Source: Paracoccus haematequi (GTDB lineage: Bacteria > Pseudomonadota > Alphaproteobacteria > Rhodobacterales > Rhodobacteraceae). Taken from it: a stretch of 64,000 nt of DNA. Both the position numbers and the translations under genes were made by a program. The notes beneath the pieces are model-generated. The model had not been told where the DNA came from and made no database searches. It was given only the letters and a program-made list of their open reading frames with translations. The stretch's first letter is position 1. Each line of letters begins with the position of its first letter. Location: the NCBI GenBank assembly GCA_945881965.1, contig CAMCVS010000004.1, forward strand, positions 124,001 through 188,000, in the 5' to 3' direction. Below are positions 34,739-44,763 of the stretch, piece by piece.

Positions 34739-35578
34739 TCACGCCTCGGCGCGCGCGCTTTCCCAGGCCAGCATGGCGCGTTTCACTGGCAGGCCCCAGT
34801 GATAGCCCCCCAAGGCCCCCGATTTGCGCAGTGCGCGGTGGCAGGGGATCAGGAACGACACCGGATTGCGGCCCACGGCGGTGCCCACGGCGCGGGTAGC
34901 GCGGGGATGGCCCACGGCCTGCGCCAGTTCCGAATAGCTGGTGACATGGCCCGAAGGCACGCGCAGCAGCGCCTCCCAGACCTTGATCTGGAACGGTGCG
35001 CCGATCATGTGCAGCCGCGTCGTGCCCGATTGCGCAAAGGCCGCGTCAACCCAGGGGCGGATCGCCTCGGCATCATGCAGATAGTCCGCACCGGGCCAGC
35101 GCGCGCACAGGTCTGCCATCGCCGCATCCCGCCCGGTTTCCGCGCCAAAGGCCAAGCCGCACAACCCGCGATCCGTGCCCATCGCAAGCGCAGGCCCGAA
35201 CGCCGTATCGAACCAGCCATAGCGGATCACCCGCCCCGCGCCGCCCGTGGCATAATCGCCAGGGGTCATCGCCTCCCATTGCACGAACAGGTCGTGCAGG
35301 CGCCCGGTGCCGGACAATCCGACCTGATCTGCGGCCTCCAAAAGGGTGAACCGGTCGCGCAGCACGGCGCGGGCATGGTCCAGCGCCAGATACTGCTGGT
35401 ATTTCTTGGGGCTGACCCCCACCCATTGCGTGAACAGGCGTTGAAAATGCGCGGGGCTAAGCTGCATCCGCGCGGCCAGCGCGTCCAGCGTCAGGCCGGG
35501 ACCGGCGGCGTCAATCTCGGACAGCGCGCGGCGGATGATCTGGTAATGATAGCCCTGTTCGATATCGGTTTGCAGCAT
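34739..35578 (-). CDS. AraC-HTH / O6-methylguanine-DNA methyltransferase fusion (Ada C-terminal type)
   Basis: A 279-residue fusion. Residues ~10-105 are an AraC-type DNA-binding domain (LDALAARMQLSPAHFQRLFTQWVG), and residues ~115-279 a methyltransferase with active site FLIPCHRALRKSG (Cys in PCHR). The Ada N-terminal zinc domain that senses methylphosphotriesters is missing, so methyl-dependent activation as in E. coli Ada is not expected, though DNA binding is. It repairs O6-alkylguanine and may regulate itself. Divergent from the endonuclease III gene, another repair function, with 112 bp between. Confidence 0.88.
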   Translation of the reverse strand: MLQTDIEQGYHYQIIRRALSEIDAAGPGLTLDALAARMQLSPAHFQRLFTQWVGVSPKKYQQYLALDHARAVLRDRFTLLEAADQVGLSGTGRLHDLFVQWEAMTPGDYATGGAGRVIRYGWFDTAFGPALAMGTDRGLCGLAFGAETGRDAAMADLCARWPGADYLHDAEAIRPWVDAAFAQSGTTRLHMIGAPFQIKVWEALLRVPSGHVTSYSELAQAVGHPRATRAVGTAVGRNPVSFLIPCHRALRKSGALGGYHWGLPVKRAMLAWESARAEA

Positions 35579-35690
35579 GGCGGCCTCCTGGTGCGGATGA
35601 TCCTAGCGGTTGCGCACACCGCCTGCGACCCGGTTCTTGCGGCAAATCGGCCGACTTGTCCGCGCCTGCGTGATCGGGCAAGACAGCCGC

Positions 35691-36335
35691 ATGGCACGCC
35701 AACTTGATTATCACACCATCCATGCGATCTTTACCCGCTTCCGCGATGCATCGGCGGAACCGAAGGGTGAATTGCACCACGTCAACGCTTATACGCTGGT
35801 CGTTGCCGTGGCGCTGTCGGCGCAATCGACGGATGTCGGCGTGAACAAGGCGACGCGGCCCCTGTTCGATATCGCCGATACGCCGCAAAAGATGCTGGAT
35901 TTGGGCGAGGATGGCCTGATCGCGCATATCAAGACCATCGGGCTGTATCGCACCAAGGCCAGGAACGTGATCAAGCTATCACGTATTCTGGTGGACCAAT
36001 ACGGCGGGCAGGTGCCATCCTCGCGCGCCGCGCTGCAATCGCTGCCGGGGGTCGGGCGCAAGACCGCCAATGTGGTGCTGAACATGTGGTGGCAGATGCC
36101 CGCACAAGCGGTCGATACCCATATCTTTCGCGTCGGCAACCGGACCGGCATCTGCCCCGGCAAAGATGTCGATACCGTCGAACGCGCCATCGAAGACCAT
36201 GTCCCCGCCGAATTTCAATTGCACGCCCATCACTGGTTGATCCTGCACGGGCGTTATGTCTGTGTCGCGCGCAAGCCGAAATGCGCCGCTTGTCTTATCA
36301 ATGACCTTTGCCCCTTCGAGGAGAAAACACTTTGA
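35691..36335 (+). CDS. nth: Endonuclease III
   Basis: A 214-residue bifunctional DNA glycosylase/AP lyase for oxidised pyrimidines. The helix-hairpin-helix LPGVGRKTANVVL contains the catalytic Lys, and VDTHIFRVGNRTG the catalytic Asp. The 4Fe-4S loop is C-x6-C-x2-C-x5-C at the C-terminus (CVARKPKCAACLINDLC). I chose the ATG at 35691, which starts as the family does. Earlier in-frame codons add nothing recognisable. The last four bases overlap the TTG start of the adenosine kinase gene. Confidence 0.93.
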   Translation: MARQLDYHTIHAIFTRFRDASAEPKGELHHVNAYTLVVAVALSAQSTDVGVNKATRPLFDIADTPQKMLDLGEDGLIAHIKTIGLYRTKARNVIKLSRILVDQYGGQVPSSRAALQSLPGVGRKTANVVLNMWWQMPAQAVDTHIFRVGNRTGICPGKDVDTVERAIEDHVPAEFQLHAHHWLILHGRYVCVARKPKCAACLINDLCPFEEKTL

Positions 36336-37312
36336 CCTACCAAGTAATCGGAATCGGCAATGCCATCGTCGATGTGATCGCGTCTTCGGATGATGCGTTT
36401 CTGGCGCGCATGGGCATCGACAAGGGCATCATGCAATTGATCGACCGCGACCGCGCCGAGGCGCTGTATGCGGCCATGGCGGACCGCGTCGAAACCCCCG
36501 GTGGATCGGTCGGCAACACCATCGCGGGCATCGGCGCGCTGGGCCTCGCGACCGCGTTCATCGGTAAGGTCAAGGATGACGCGCTGGGCCATTTCTATGC
36601 CGATGCGCTGGCCGCCTCCGGCACCGCCTTTCCGCTGCCGCCGCAGGCGGTGGAACTGCCGACCTCGCGTTCGATGATCTTTGTCTCGCCCGATGGGGAA
36701 CGGTCGATGAACACCTATCTGGGCGCGGGGGCGGATATCTCGTCCGCCGATGTGCCGGATGTGTTCGCGGGCGCGGGCATCCTGTTCCTTGAGGGCTATC
36801 TGTTCGACAAGCCCGAAGGCAAGACCGCCTTTCATCAGGCCGCCGCCCGGATGAAAGCCGCCGGAGGCCGCGCCGCCGTGACGCTGTCGGACCCGTTCTG
36901 CGCCGACCGCCACCGCGCCGATTTTCAGGCGCTGATCGCGGGCGATGTCGACATCGCCATCGGCAACGCGCAGGAATGGCTGACGCTGTATCAGACCGAC
37001 GATCTGGACGCCGCATTGGCGCAGGCGGCATCGGTCTGCGACATCGTCGCCTGCACCCGGTCGGGCGATCCGGTGATCGTGATCCAAGGCGCAACGCGCG
37101 CCGAAGCCCCGGTGACACCGGTGGTCCCTGTGGATGCAACAGGCGCAGGCGATCAATGGGCGGCGGGGTTCCTGTACGGGCTGGCGACAGGCCGCGACAT
37201 CGGCACCGCCGCGCGCATGGGCGTTCTGTGCGCCGCCGAAGTCATCAGCCACGTCGGCCCCCGTCCGCACACCGATATGGCGGCGGTGTTCCGGGAACAT
37301 GGGTTGTTGTAA
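36332..37312 (+). CDS. PfkB-family sugar/adenosine kinase
   Basis: A 326-residue ribokinase-fold kinase. N-terminal IGIGNAIVDVIA, GGSVGNTIAGIGALG for substrate binding, and the C-terminal PfkB signature PVDATGAGDQWAAGFL with the catalytic Asp. The form with VIGIGNAIVDV and ERSMNTYLGAG is that of alphaproteobacterial adenosine kinases. The start is inferred as TTG at 36332, overlapping the nth stop (TTGA), with GAGGAG eight bases upstream. The ATG-less start matches the family beginning (TYQVIGIGN). A REP-like palindrome follows the stop. Confidence 0.88.
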   Translation: MTYQVIGIGNAIVDVIASSDDAFLARMGIDKGIMQLIDRDRAEALYAAMADRVETPGGSVGNTIAGIGALGLATAFIGKVKDDALGHFYADALAASGTAFPLPPQAVELPTSRSMIFVSPDGERSMNTYLGAGADISSADVPDVFAGAGILFLEGYLFDKPEGKTAFHQAAARMKAAGGRAAVTLSDPFCADRHRADFQALIAGDVDIAIGNAQEWLTLYQTDDLDAALAQAASVCDIVACTRSGDPVIVIQGATRAEAPVTPVVPVDATGAGDQWAAGFLYGLATGRDIGTAARMGVLCAAEVISHVGPRPHTDMAAVFREHGLL

Positions 37313-37318
37313 CGGGGC

Positions 37319-37341
37319 GGTGGGGTGAAACCCCACCCTAC
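37319..37341 (-). repeat. REP-like palindrome, copy C
   Basis: GGTGGGGT and ACCCCACC form an 8-bp stem around GAA, followed by CTAC, so the minus strand reads GTAG then stem-loop, as in copies A and B. It lies just after the adenosine kinase stop, where it could also serve as a transcript end. The rest of the 251-bp gap to the next gene holds no recognised element. Confidence 0.7.
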
Positions 37342-37563
37342 GGGCCGTGTGGCAAGCGGGCTGCTTACTTGGCTGGCGCGCAGATGGGTGACGTCGTGAT
37401 TGTTCTGCGATCGATATGATACGTTTTCGCAGCGCGCGGGTCTGCGGGATCTTTTCGATCTTAACGCCGTTCGCCTAGCCTGGGCCCGATAGGCGACGGC
37501 CTTGTCAGTAATGCAAGGTATCCCGCACGTGGCCGCATCGACGTAAAGCAAAGGAAAACGCCC

Positions 37564-38235
37564 ATGCAGATAGCGCTGATCTGGTCGATGAAACCGATGC
37601 TCAATTCCCAGCTGGATGTGATGCCGCTGCTGCCGCTCGAACCCGTGTCGATGGCCCCAATGTCGCCCCAGCAGCGATCAATCATTGACGCGAAATATCG
37701 GATGGGCGACGGCCTGTTGACCGCAGCCGAGCGTCCCGCCGCGCTGTGGCTGCACAGCACGCACGATAGCTTTGGCGATGCCGAATTGGGAAAGCTGCTG
37801 GAAAAGAACGCGGTTTTTACGATCGATTCACTGATCTTTGTATCTGGCCGCCTGGCCGATGTGTTCCGCACCTGCGACCTCGGCTGTGGGCGGCTGACGC
37901 AGGTGCCCGTTCTGCGACATGATAGATCGGCAGAATTCGACACGATCGTGTATTTGCTGGAATATCCGAACCACAAGGATACGGTTGATCGGGACAATAC
38001 GTCCCGGTGCAAACCTGTATTTCCTTACGGACCTAACAAGTATTTCAACCTGCCGCTGAATTTGACGGGGCGGGATGTCTTTGTCCACCGAACTGCCGTG
38101 GGTGGCGCCGACCTGTGGTTCGACCCATTGATTTCGGCCACGCAGTTCGCCAGCAACGTGCTTGCTGAGCGGCTGATCGCGCTAGGCCACAAGGATACGT
38201 TCAAACTCAATCCCTGCACGTTTCTGGACACCTAG
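37564..38235 (+). CDS. Imm11/DUF1629-like putative immunity protein
   Basis: A 223-residue protein not clearly assigned. Two stretches resemble the Imm11 (DUF1629) family: SLIFVSGRLADVFRTCDL, a typical 'VS.rl...f' helix, in the middle, and GGADLWFDPL followed by a second such helix (VLAERLIALGH) near the end. Imm11 proteins often neutralise polymorphic toxins, and orphan copies are common. No toxin gene is adjacent: upstream is the PfkB kinase with a REP palindrome between, downstream a convergent lipoprotein gene. GC content is lower than that of neighbours, consistent with transfer. An aaaggaaaac site precedes the ATG. The family call is tentative. Confidence 0.55.
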   Translation: MQIALIWSMKPMLNSQLDVMPLLPLEPVSMAPMSPQQRSIIDAKYRMGDGLLTAAERPAALWLHSTHDSFGDAELGKLLEKNAVFTIDSLIFVSGRLADVFRTCDLGCGRLTQVPVLRHDRSAEFDTIVYLLEYPNHKDTVDRDNTSRCKPVFPYGPNKYFNLPLNLTGRDVFVHRTAVGGADLWFDPLISATQFASNVLAERLIALGHKDTFKLNPCTFLDT

Positions 38236-38291
38236 GGCCGCGCCGGGCAAGCCGTCGCGTCATTTGCGACATGGCGCGCGGTTGCGGCCCC

Positions 38292-38882
38292 CTATCGCAA
38301 CTGTCGCGGGCAGCTTGCCAGTTGGGCGTCATAGGCCACGGCGCGCGCTTCGATTTCACCGGCGATCCGCATCAGCCAGCTTTTCGACAGGTAGGATTGC
38401 CGCGCGAACCCGGTGTGACCCTCGTGATAGGCCAGATACTGGTTGCGGGCGTCGCCCAGTGACACGCCGTTGCGGGCCTGCGTCTTGGTCATGTACCAGC
38501 CCATGAAATCGGTCGCGTCGGTGATGTCGTCGCGTTTACGCGACCAGCCGCCTGTCTCGCGCTGATATTCTTCCCACGTCGCATCCAGCGCCTGCGCATA
38601 GCCATAGGCCGAGGATTGCCGCCCCATCGGGATCACGCCCAGCGTCCATTGGAACGGCGTGCGCGCGTTGCCGATGAATTTTGATTCCTGATAGATCGTC
38701 GCCATCTGCACGGCCACCGGCACGCCCCAGCGGCGTTCCGTGGCCTTGAAGGCGCGTCCGTATGTGGGGCGCTGATCCAGGATCGCGCAGGCATTGTCCA
38801 GATTGCGCGGCGCGGAATAATCCCCGCCGCCACAGGACGCCAGCAACACGAACATCATCAGCGCGCGAAGGTATCTGCCCAT
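38292..38882 (-). CDS. Transglycosylase SLT-like lipoprotein
   Basis: A 196-residue lipoprotein (signal ALMMFVLLASC, Cys17 in lipobox LLASC). It has a lysozyme-like SLT fold. The catalytic Glu is in IYQESKFIGNA, followed by SSAYGYAQALDATWEEYQ, which corresponds to the family's G-x-M-Q-x-x-P helix region in a modified form, and YLAYHEGHTGFARQSY. It probably cleaves or binds peptidoglycan at the cell envelope. Similar proteins are common in Rhodobacterales. No partner genes are adjacent. Confidence 0.8.
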   Translation of the reverse strand: MGRYLRALMMFVLLASCGGGDYSAPRNLDNACAILDQRPTYGRAFKATERRWGVPVAVQMATIYQESKFIGNARTPFQWTLGVIPMGRQSSAYGYAQALDATWEEYQRETGGWSRKRDDITDATDFMGWYMTKTQARNGVSLGDARNQYLAYHEGHTGFARQSYLSKSWLMRIAGEIEARAVAYDAQLASCPRQLR

Positions 38883-39111
38883 GCCTCACGCTTTCTTTTG
38901 TTTTTTGTGAAAGATAGCGGATCAGCGTGGCGGTGGGAATCCCCCGCGTCACGGCCCCTGCCGTTTTCCGCCGATCCGCCGCGCTTGCCGCAGCGTCCGG
39001 CTTGCCCGCCGTCCCGCAGAACGTCACAGATTGTTTCCGCGCATCGCATGTGACGTGAATGGACTTTGCGACGTGCAACGACTACACACGTCAGTCAGGG
39101 GCTGGAGAACC

Positions 39112-39438
39112 ATGCTGCAAGCCAACGCCAAATACCATCTGGGCCAGATCGTGCGGCACCGCAAGCATCCGTTCCGGGGCGTGATTTTTGACGTCGATCC
39201 GACATTCGCCAACACCGAGGAATGGTATCAGGCCATCCCCGAGGACAGTCGCCCCAAGCGGGAACAGCCGTTCTATCACCTGTTGGCGGAGAACGACCAA
39301 AGCTATTACGTGGCTTATGTATCGGAACAGAACCTGGTGCCGGATTGGTCGGGCGAACCTGTGGATCACCCCGATATCCCCGAATTGTTCGGCCCGTTTA
39401 CCGATGGGCAGTATCCGCTGCATTTCGCGCTGAACTGA
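39112..39438 (+). CDS. hspQ: Heat shock protein HspQ
   Basis: A 108-residue HspQ protein (hemimethylated-DNA-binding-like fold). KYHLGQIVRHRKHPFRGVIFDVDP is the hallmark N-terminus (KYHLGQIVRH within residues 6-15), with PFYHLLAENDQSYYVAYVSEQNL following. HspQ adjusts Lon protease specificity in enterobacteria and binds hemimethylated DNA in vitro. Start at 39112 with GGAG eight bases upstream. A longer in-frame start at 39031 has no ribosome site. It is convergent with the LysR gene, sharing a hairpin terminator region. Confidence 0.9.
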   Translation: MLQANAKYHLGQIVRHRKHPFRGVIFDVDPTFANTEEWYQAIPEDSRPKREQPFYHLLAENDQSYYVAYVSEQNLVPDWSGEPVDHPDIPELFGPFTDGQYPLHFALN

Positions 39439-39454
39439 CGGCTGATCCCCTTAG

Positions 39455-39490
39455 ACACAAAGAAACCCGGCACTGTCACCAGCGCCGGGT
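39455..39490 (-). terminator. Rho-independent terminator for the LysR gene
   Basis: ACCCGGC (39465-39471) pairs with GCCGGGT (39484-39490), with an inner CTG/CAG extension after one mismatch and a four-base loop. On the minus strand the hairpin is followed by TTTCTTTGT. It lies 20 bases past the end of the LysR gene and may also affect hspQ reading the other way. Confidence 0.75.
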
Positions 39491-39510
39491 CAATGCTGGG
39501 AAACGTCGTG

Positions 39511-40416
39511 TCACCACTCACCCGGACCCTTGTCGCCAAAGGTCGTCACCAGAAAATCAATAAACGCCCGCACCTTGGGCTGGGTAAAGCGGCCTGGCGG
39601 ATAGACCGCGTAAATCCCCTGCGTCTCGGCGGGCAATTCCGGCATGACGTCTTCAACCATGCCCTTGGCCATTGCGTCCGCATACAGGAACGACGGCAGA
39701 TAGGCGATGCCCAGCCCCGCCACGCAGGCATTCAACAGCGATTGCCCGTCATTCACCGACAGCCAGCCCGCCGTGCGGATCTGCCGCTTTTCGCCCGAGG
39801 GCGCAGTGATTTTCCAGACGTTGCCCACGGCCTGATTGGAATAATGCAACAGCTTGTGTTCGTTCAGATCGTCGATCCGCAACGGCCGCCCGTGTTTCTG
39901 GAAATAGCGCGGGCTGGCGATCATGCGCTTGGTCGTCTCGGTCAACTTGCGGGCGCGCAAGGACGAATCCTCCAGATCGCCGATGCGGATCGCCATGTCG
40001 AAGCCTTCGGAAATCAGTTCGACGTAGCGGTTGTTCAGCACCATGTTGACGGTGATATCGGGGTATTCGGTCAGGAAATCGCCCAGAATGGGCGACAGGT
40101 GGTTCACGCCAAAATCCGTCGCCACGCTGATCCGCAACAGCCCCGACGGCGCTGATTGCATGGATGTGACCAGCGCATCCGCCTCGCCCGCGTCATTCAG
40201 CACCCGGCGGGCGCGGTCGTAATAGGCCAGCCCGATCTCGGTTGGCGACACCCGCCGCGTGGTGCGGTTCAACAACCGCGCCCCCAGCCGCGCCTCCAGC
40301 GCCGAGACATGCTTGGACACCGCCGATTTCGAAATGCCCATCTTCTTGGCCGCATCCGTAAACCCGCCCTGGTCCACGACCGTGGCAAAAGCTTCCATTT
40401 CAGTGAGGCGATCCAT
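39511..40416 (-). CDS. LysR-family transcriptional regulator
   Basis: A 301-residue LTTR. The N-terminal winged helix-turn-helix spans residues ~1-60 (MEAFATVVDQGGFTDAAKKM, SKSAVSKHVSALEARLG), with a linker helix and a substrate-binding domain from ~90 (LRISVATDFGVNHLSPIL). It is of the type often linked to quinone or aromatic stress control (ending in a C-terminal PPGRFTQPKVRAFIDFL). It lies beside an accessory patch, and no obvious target gene is divergent from it. The target is unknown. Confidence 0.9.
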   Translation of the reverse strand: MDRLTEMEAFATVVDQGGFTDAAKKMGISKSAVSKHVSALEARLGARLLNRTTRRVSPTEIGLAYYDRARRVLNDAGEADALVTSMQSAPSGLLRISVATDFGVNHLSPILGDFLTEYPDITVNMVLNNRYVELISEGFDMAIRIGDLEDSSLRARKLTETTKRMIASPRYFQKHGRPLRIDDLNEHKLLHYSNQAVGNVWKITAPSGEKRQIRTAGWLSVNDGQSLLNACVAGLGIAYLPSFLYADAMAKGMVEDVMPELPAETQGIYAVYPPGRFTQPKVRAFIDFLVTTFGDKGPGEW

Positions 40417-40524
40417 ATCTGCGCAGCCCTTCCGCTTTCCGTGTCAGGGTCTGGTATCCCCCCCAAATCGGGCAAAGCTGCGGCGCAGGCGGGACAATAC
40501 CGGGGTGATTCAGCGGATCGTTAA

Positions 40525-40890
40525 GGGCATGGAAACGGGGGGCGGGGCACAGGACTGGCATCAAACAAGTATCCCGGCCCCGCCATCAGCCCCGTCACCA
40601 CCGATCAGGCTGCCGCCAGCCTGTGGGATTTCCTGACGCCAGACAGCGCCACCAAGGTCGCAGCCCAGAGGCAGGCCAAGACCCAGACCCATCCGTTCCT
40701 CGACCTCGGCCTGACCCACGACCGCGCCCGCCGCAAGACCGAGAAAGCGGCGGGGTTCGGGATGGGCCTGTCCTGGTATCACGACCGTTTCACGTTGTCC
40801 GGTACGCTAGGGGTGCCCTTGGTTGCGGGCGACCGGTTCGCCGTTGGCGACCCGGTGCTGCAACCGCGGCTGGATGCGAAGGCGTGGTGA
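40525..40890 (+). pseudogene. Decayed fragment with an outer-membrane-barrel-like C-terminus
   Basis: The plus-strand frame 40525-40890 is open for ~121 codons and reads like a real protein end: AAASLWDFLTPDSATKVAAQ, HPFLDLGLTHDRARRKTEKA, then strand-like FTLSGTLGVPLVAGDRFAV and a terminal Trp. The last part recalls the final beta strands of TpsB/FhaC-type transporters, but this is weak. There is no credible start in this frame. The ATG at 40529 is in another frame that stops at 40636, so a frameshift or truncation is likely. GC content is high, like the chromosome. The function of the parent gene is unknown. The space 40417-40524 shows nothing recognisable. Confidence 0.35.
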
Positions 40891-41098
40891 AGGGGGGGCG
40901 GGCGAAGTTCTTCGCCGCCAAGGCAAACATCGTCAGGGACGACTTCAAGCCATCGATCCGGCTAATCATGCAAGACAGTGATGCTAACTGGTGTGGCAGA
41001 GCAAACGCACCAACATCCAAGACCGCAACGACCTCAGCTACCGCGCAATCGCTATGCCAGAGTATCAAGACCGCGCAACGATCGAACCGGCGAAGTGA
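40891..41098. other. Degenerate accessory DNA without an intact gene
   Basis: About 208 bp downstream of the immunity gene. One plus-strand frame ending at 41098 (WQSKRTNIQDRNDLSYRAIA) looks protein-like but is bounded by a TAA at 40985-40987. No start, promoter or repeat is seen. It is probably leftover of an earlier gene in this exchangeable patch. Confidence 0.35.
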
Positions 41099-41452
41099 TC
41101 ATGCAAGGGGCTTCTGATCCGGGTATTCAAACTTGGTCGTCACGCTTCCGTCCTCATTGATAAACAACGTGAACGCATTCCAGTCACCACCAGTATGGGC
41201 TTTCATTATGGCGTGGAGTTGGATAACCAAACCCATAACGGAAGCTCTAAGCGTACGATCCAGTGCTGCAGATATACTTTCATCGCCTTTGAAATAGTAA
41301 AAGATTTGCCCTACGCTTGAGCTGCCGTCTTCATACCCATGATCGTAATCAAAGCGGCATCGTGCCGATGTTGCTTCCGATGGGCAGCTTCCTTCAACGA
41401 TACGATACAATTGATCGATGATCAGTCTCTGTTCTTCAATGGGATTATTCAT
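41099..41452 (-). CDS. Putative immunity protein, YezG/DUF600-like
   Basis: A 117-residue small acidic protein directly after the nuclease-toxin gene (7 bp gap). It resembles the YezG (DUF600) immunity family in length and pattern: an N-terminal helix EEQRLIIDQLYRIV, aromatic strands with GYEDGSSSVGQIFYYF, a helical middle, and the C-terminal GGDWNAFTLFINEDGSVTT with FEYPD. YezG-type proteins bind and block LXG/EssD-like nuclease toxins. I chose the ATG at 41452, preceded by GAGG at five bases. An ATG six codons earlier overlaps the toxin gene. Base composition is low (27 of 60 G+C at 41281-41340), unlike the surrounding chromosome. The family match is by eye. Confidence 0.65.
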   Translation of the reverse strand: MNNPIEEQRLIIDQLYRIVEGSCPSEATSARCRFDYDHGYEDGSSSVGQIFYYFKGDESISAALDRTLRASVMGLVIQLHAIMKAHTGGDWNAFTLFINEDGSVTTKFEYPDQKPLA

Positions 41453-41459
41453 GTCAACC

Positions 41460-42299
41460 TCATGCTTCATTTCTGAAGTCTAGAATTCTAGTTTCGCCTT
41501 TGATCTGATATTCGATCTCTAGGCTATCCGGCCTCGGATTGTTTGGATCAATTCTATTAAAACGTACGGTCACATTTCCAACATTGTCGCCGTTCTGAAG
41601 GGCTTCTGTGATTGTATTCTCCCAGGCTCTATAGGCTCTATTGTTGAAAGTCCCGTTCTGCGGAAACAGGTTGAAGCGATCACAGGTGCCACCGTGGCGG
41701 CAGGCTTGAATGTGCCCGCCAACATCACCGGCGATACCTTCCCGACCAACTGCTGTTTGCCGCCCGTCCCGAACCCCTCTTCTGTTCACAGGCTGATACG
41801 TAATCTCATCGACATAGCCGCCCGCTCCCGTACGGAATGTAGTACCGTTATCGAGCTCAATACGTGTGTTTGGCGGCGGACGATTCAGAAGTTCATACTC
41901 CGGCGTTCCACGGGTGGCTCGCGAAGTGTCAACATTGAATGTCCTATTCGGCGCCACCTCCACAGTCCGCTTGCCGTCTGGCGCAACCTTGAGCGTCGCC
42001 TCTGTCAGCGTCTCTGTCGGGCCGTTTCCGTGCTTCAGCAGCACCTTGGCCCCTCTGTCCAGCCCGACGGGCAGGGCCTCGGCGGCAGCCGCCGTGCAGG
42101 CGGACAGGGTCTGATCCCGACCGCAGGTATAAAGCGACATCCCCGCCGACGCGACATCAACAGCGGTCAGCGTTGCCACGCAGGCGGGGGAGCGCGCTTC
42201 CGCTGTTTGGTGAAGGAACACGCCCTCCGCCCCACGCACCGCCATCGGCGCAAGCGTGAGGTGCAGGGCGCAGAGCAGGGTCAGCAGATGGCGCAGCAT
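41460..42299 (-). CDS. Sec-exported DNA/RNA non-specific endonuclease toxin (EssD-like nuclease domain)
   Basis: A 279-residue protein with an N-terminal signal peptide (LLTLLCALHLTLAPMAVRGA). A short cysteine-bearing spacer follows (residues ~25-120), then a C-terminal nuclease domain of the type VII EssD/Endonuclea_NS_2 kind. NTRIELDNGTTF leads in, GDVGGHIQACRHGG has the candidate catalytic His196, and DRFNLFPQNGTFNN (Asn210, Gln214, Asn215) plus RAWENTI (Glu227) complete the beta-beta-alpha-metal pattern. It lacks the large delivery domains of CDI, Rhs or LXG toxins. The next gene is a YezG-like immunity candidate. G+C falls from 41 of 60 bases near the start (42241-42300) to 22 of 60 near the end (41461-41520). 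Confidence 0.75.
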   Translation of the reverse strand: MLRHLLTLLCALHLTLAPMAVRGAEGVFLHQTAEARSPACVATLTAVDVASAGMSLYTCGRDQTLSACTAAAAEALPVGLDRGAKVLLKHGNGPTETLTEATLKVAPDGKRTVEVAPNRTFNVDTSRATRGTPEYELLNRPPPNTRIELDNGTTFRTGAGGYVDEITYQPVNRRGVRDGRQTAVGREGIAGDVGGHIQACRHGGTCDRFNLFPQNGTFNNRAYRAWENTITEALQNGDNVGNVTVRFNRIDPNNPRPDSLEIEYQIKGETRILDFRNEA

Positions 42300-42359
42300 G
42301 CGAACAGGCTAGCGGGCGGGGTAGGGGCTGTCTAGGCGGGCGCTGACCCTGTTGGGTGG

Positions 42360-44444
<2,085 letters not shown>

Positions 44445-44463
44445 TCATGGGGGTGGGGCGCTT

Positions 44464-44754
44464 TCACCGGTTACGCCAGTTCTGGCCGGGCATCATCAGG
44501 TCCAGCACATGCACGGCATTGCCATCTGGATCATATTCGTAAAGGTACGTGTAGCCCGCGATGGACAGAAATCGCACCTGCCCTTGAAAGCGCGCCCCAG
44601 CATGGGGGAATTCGGCAAGGGTGCGGGCCATCCGTTGATGGACCATGTCCACGAATGCCAGCACTGCGGGAGTTTCACTGATATCAACATGGTCGATCAG
44701 GCGCAATATCGCCGTGTCCACCTCTGGTGCGAGGATGATCGTCGCGGGTGCCAT
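44464..44754 (-). CDS. RelE/ParE-family toxin
   Basis: A 96-residue protein of the RelE/ParE fold. The helical start APEVDTAILRLIDHVDIS, the helix VHQRMARTLAEFPHAGARF and strands FLSIAGYTYLYEYDPDGNAVHVLDLM match the family. The C-terminal basic end (NWRNR) is usual for ParE-like toxins, which inhibit gyrase, or RelE relatives, which cut mRNA. It follows its antitoxin gene with a 9-bp gap. Which subgroup it belongs to is not certain. Confidence 0.82.
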   Translation of the reverse strand: MAPATIILAPEVDTAILRLIDHVDISETPAVLAFVDMVHQRMARTLAEFPHAGARFQGQVRFLSIAGYTYLYEYDPDGNAVHVLDLMMPGQNWRNR

Positions 44755-44763
44755 GCCCTGTGT

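Noticed and set aside
40623-41117. A 164-codon plus-strand frame behind the LysR gene
   Set aside because: It crosses the boundary of two differently framed protein-like fragments, starts without a ribosome site and has no plausible domain.
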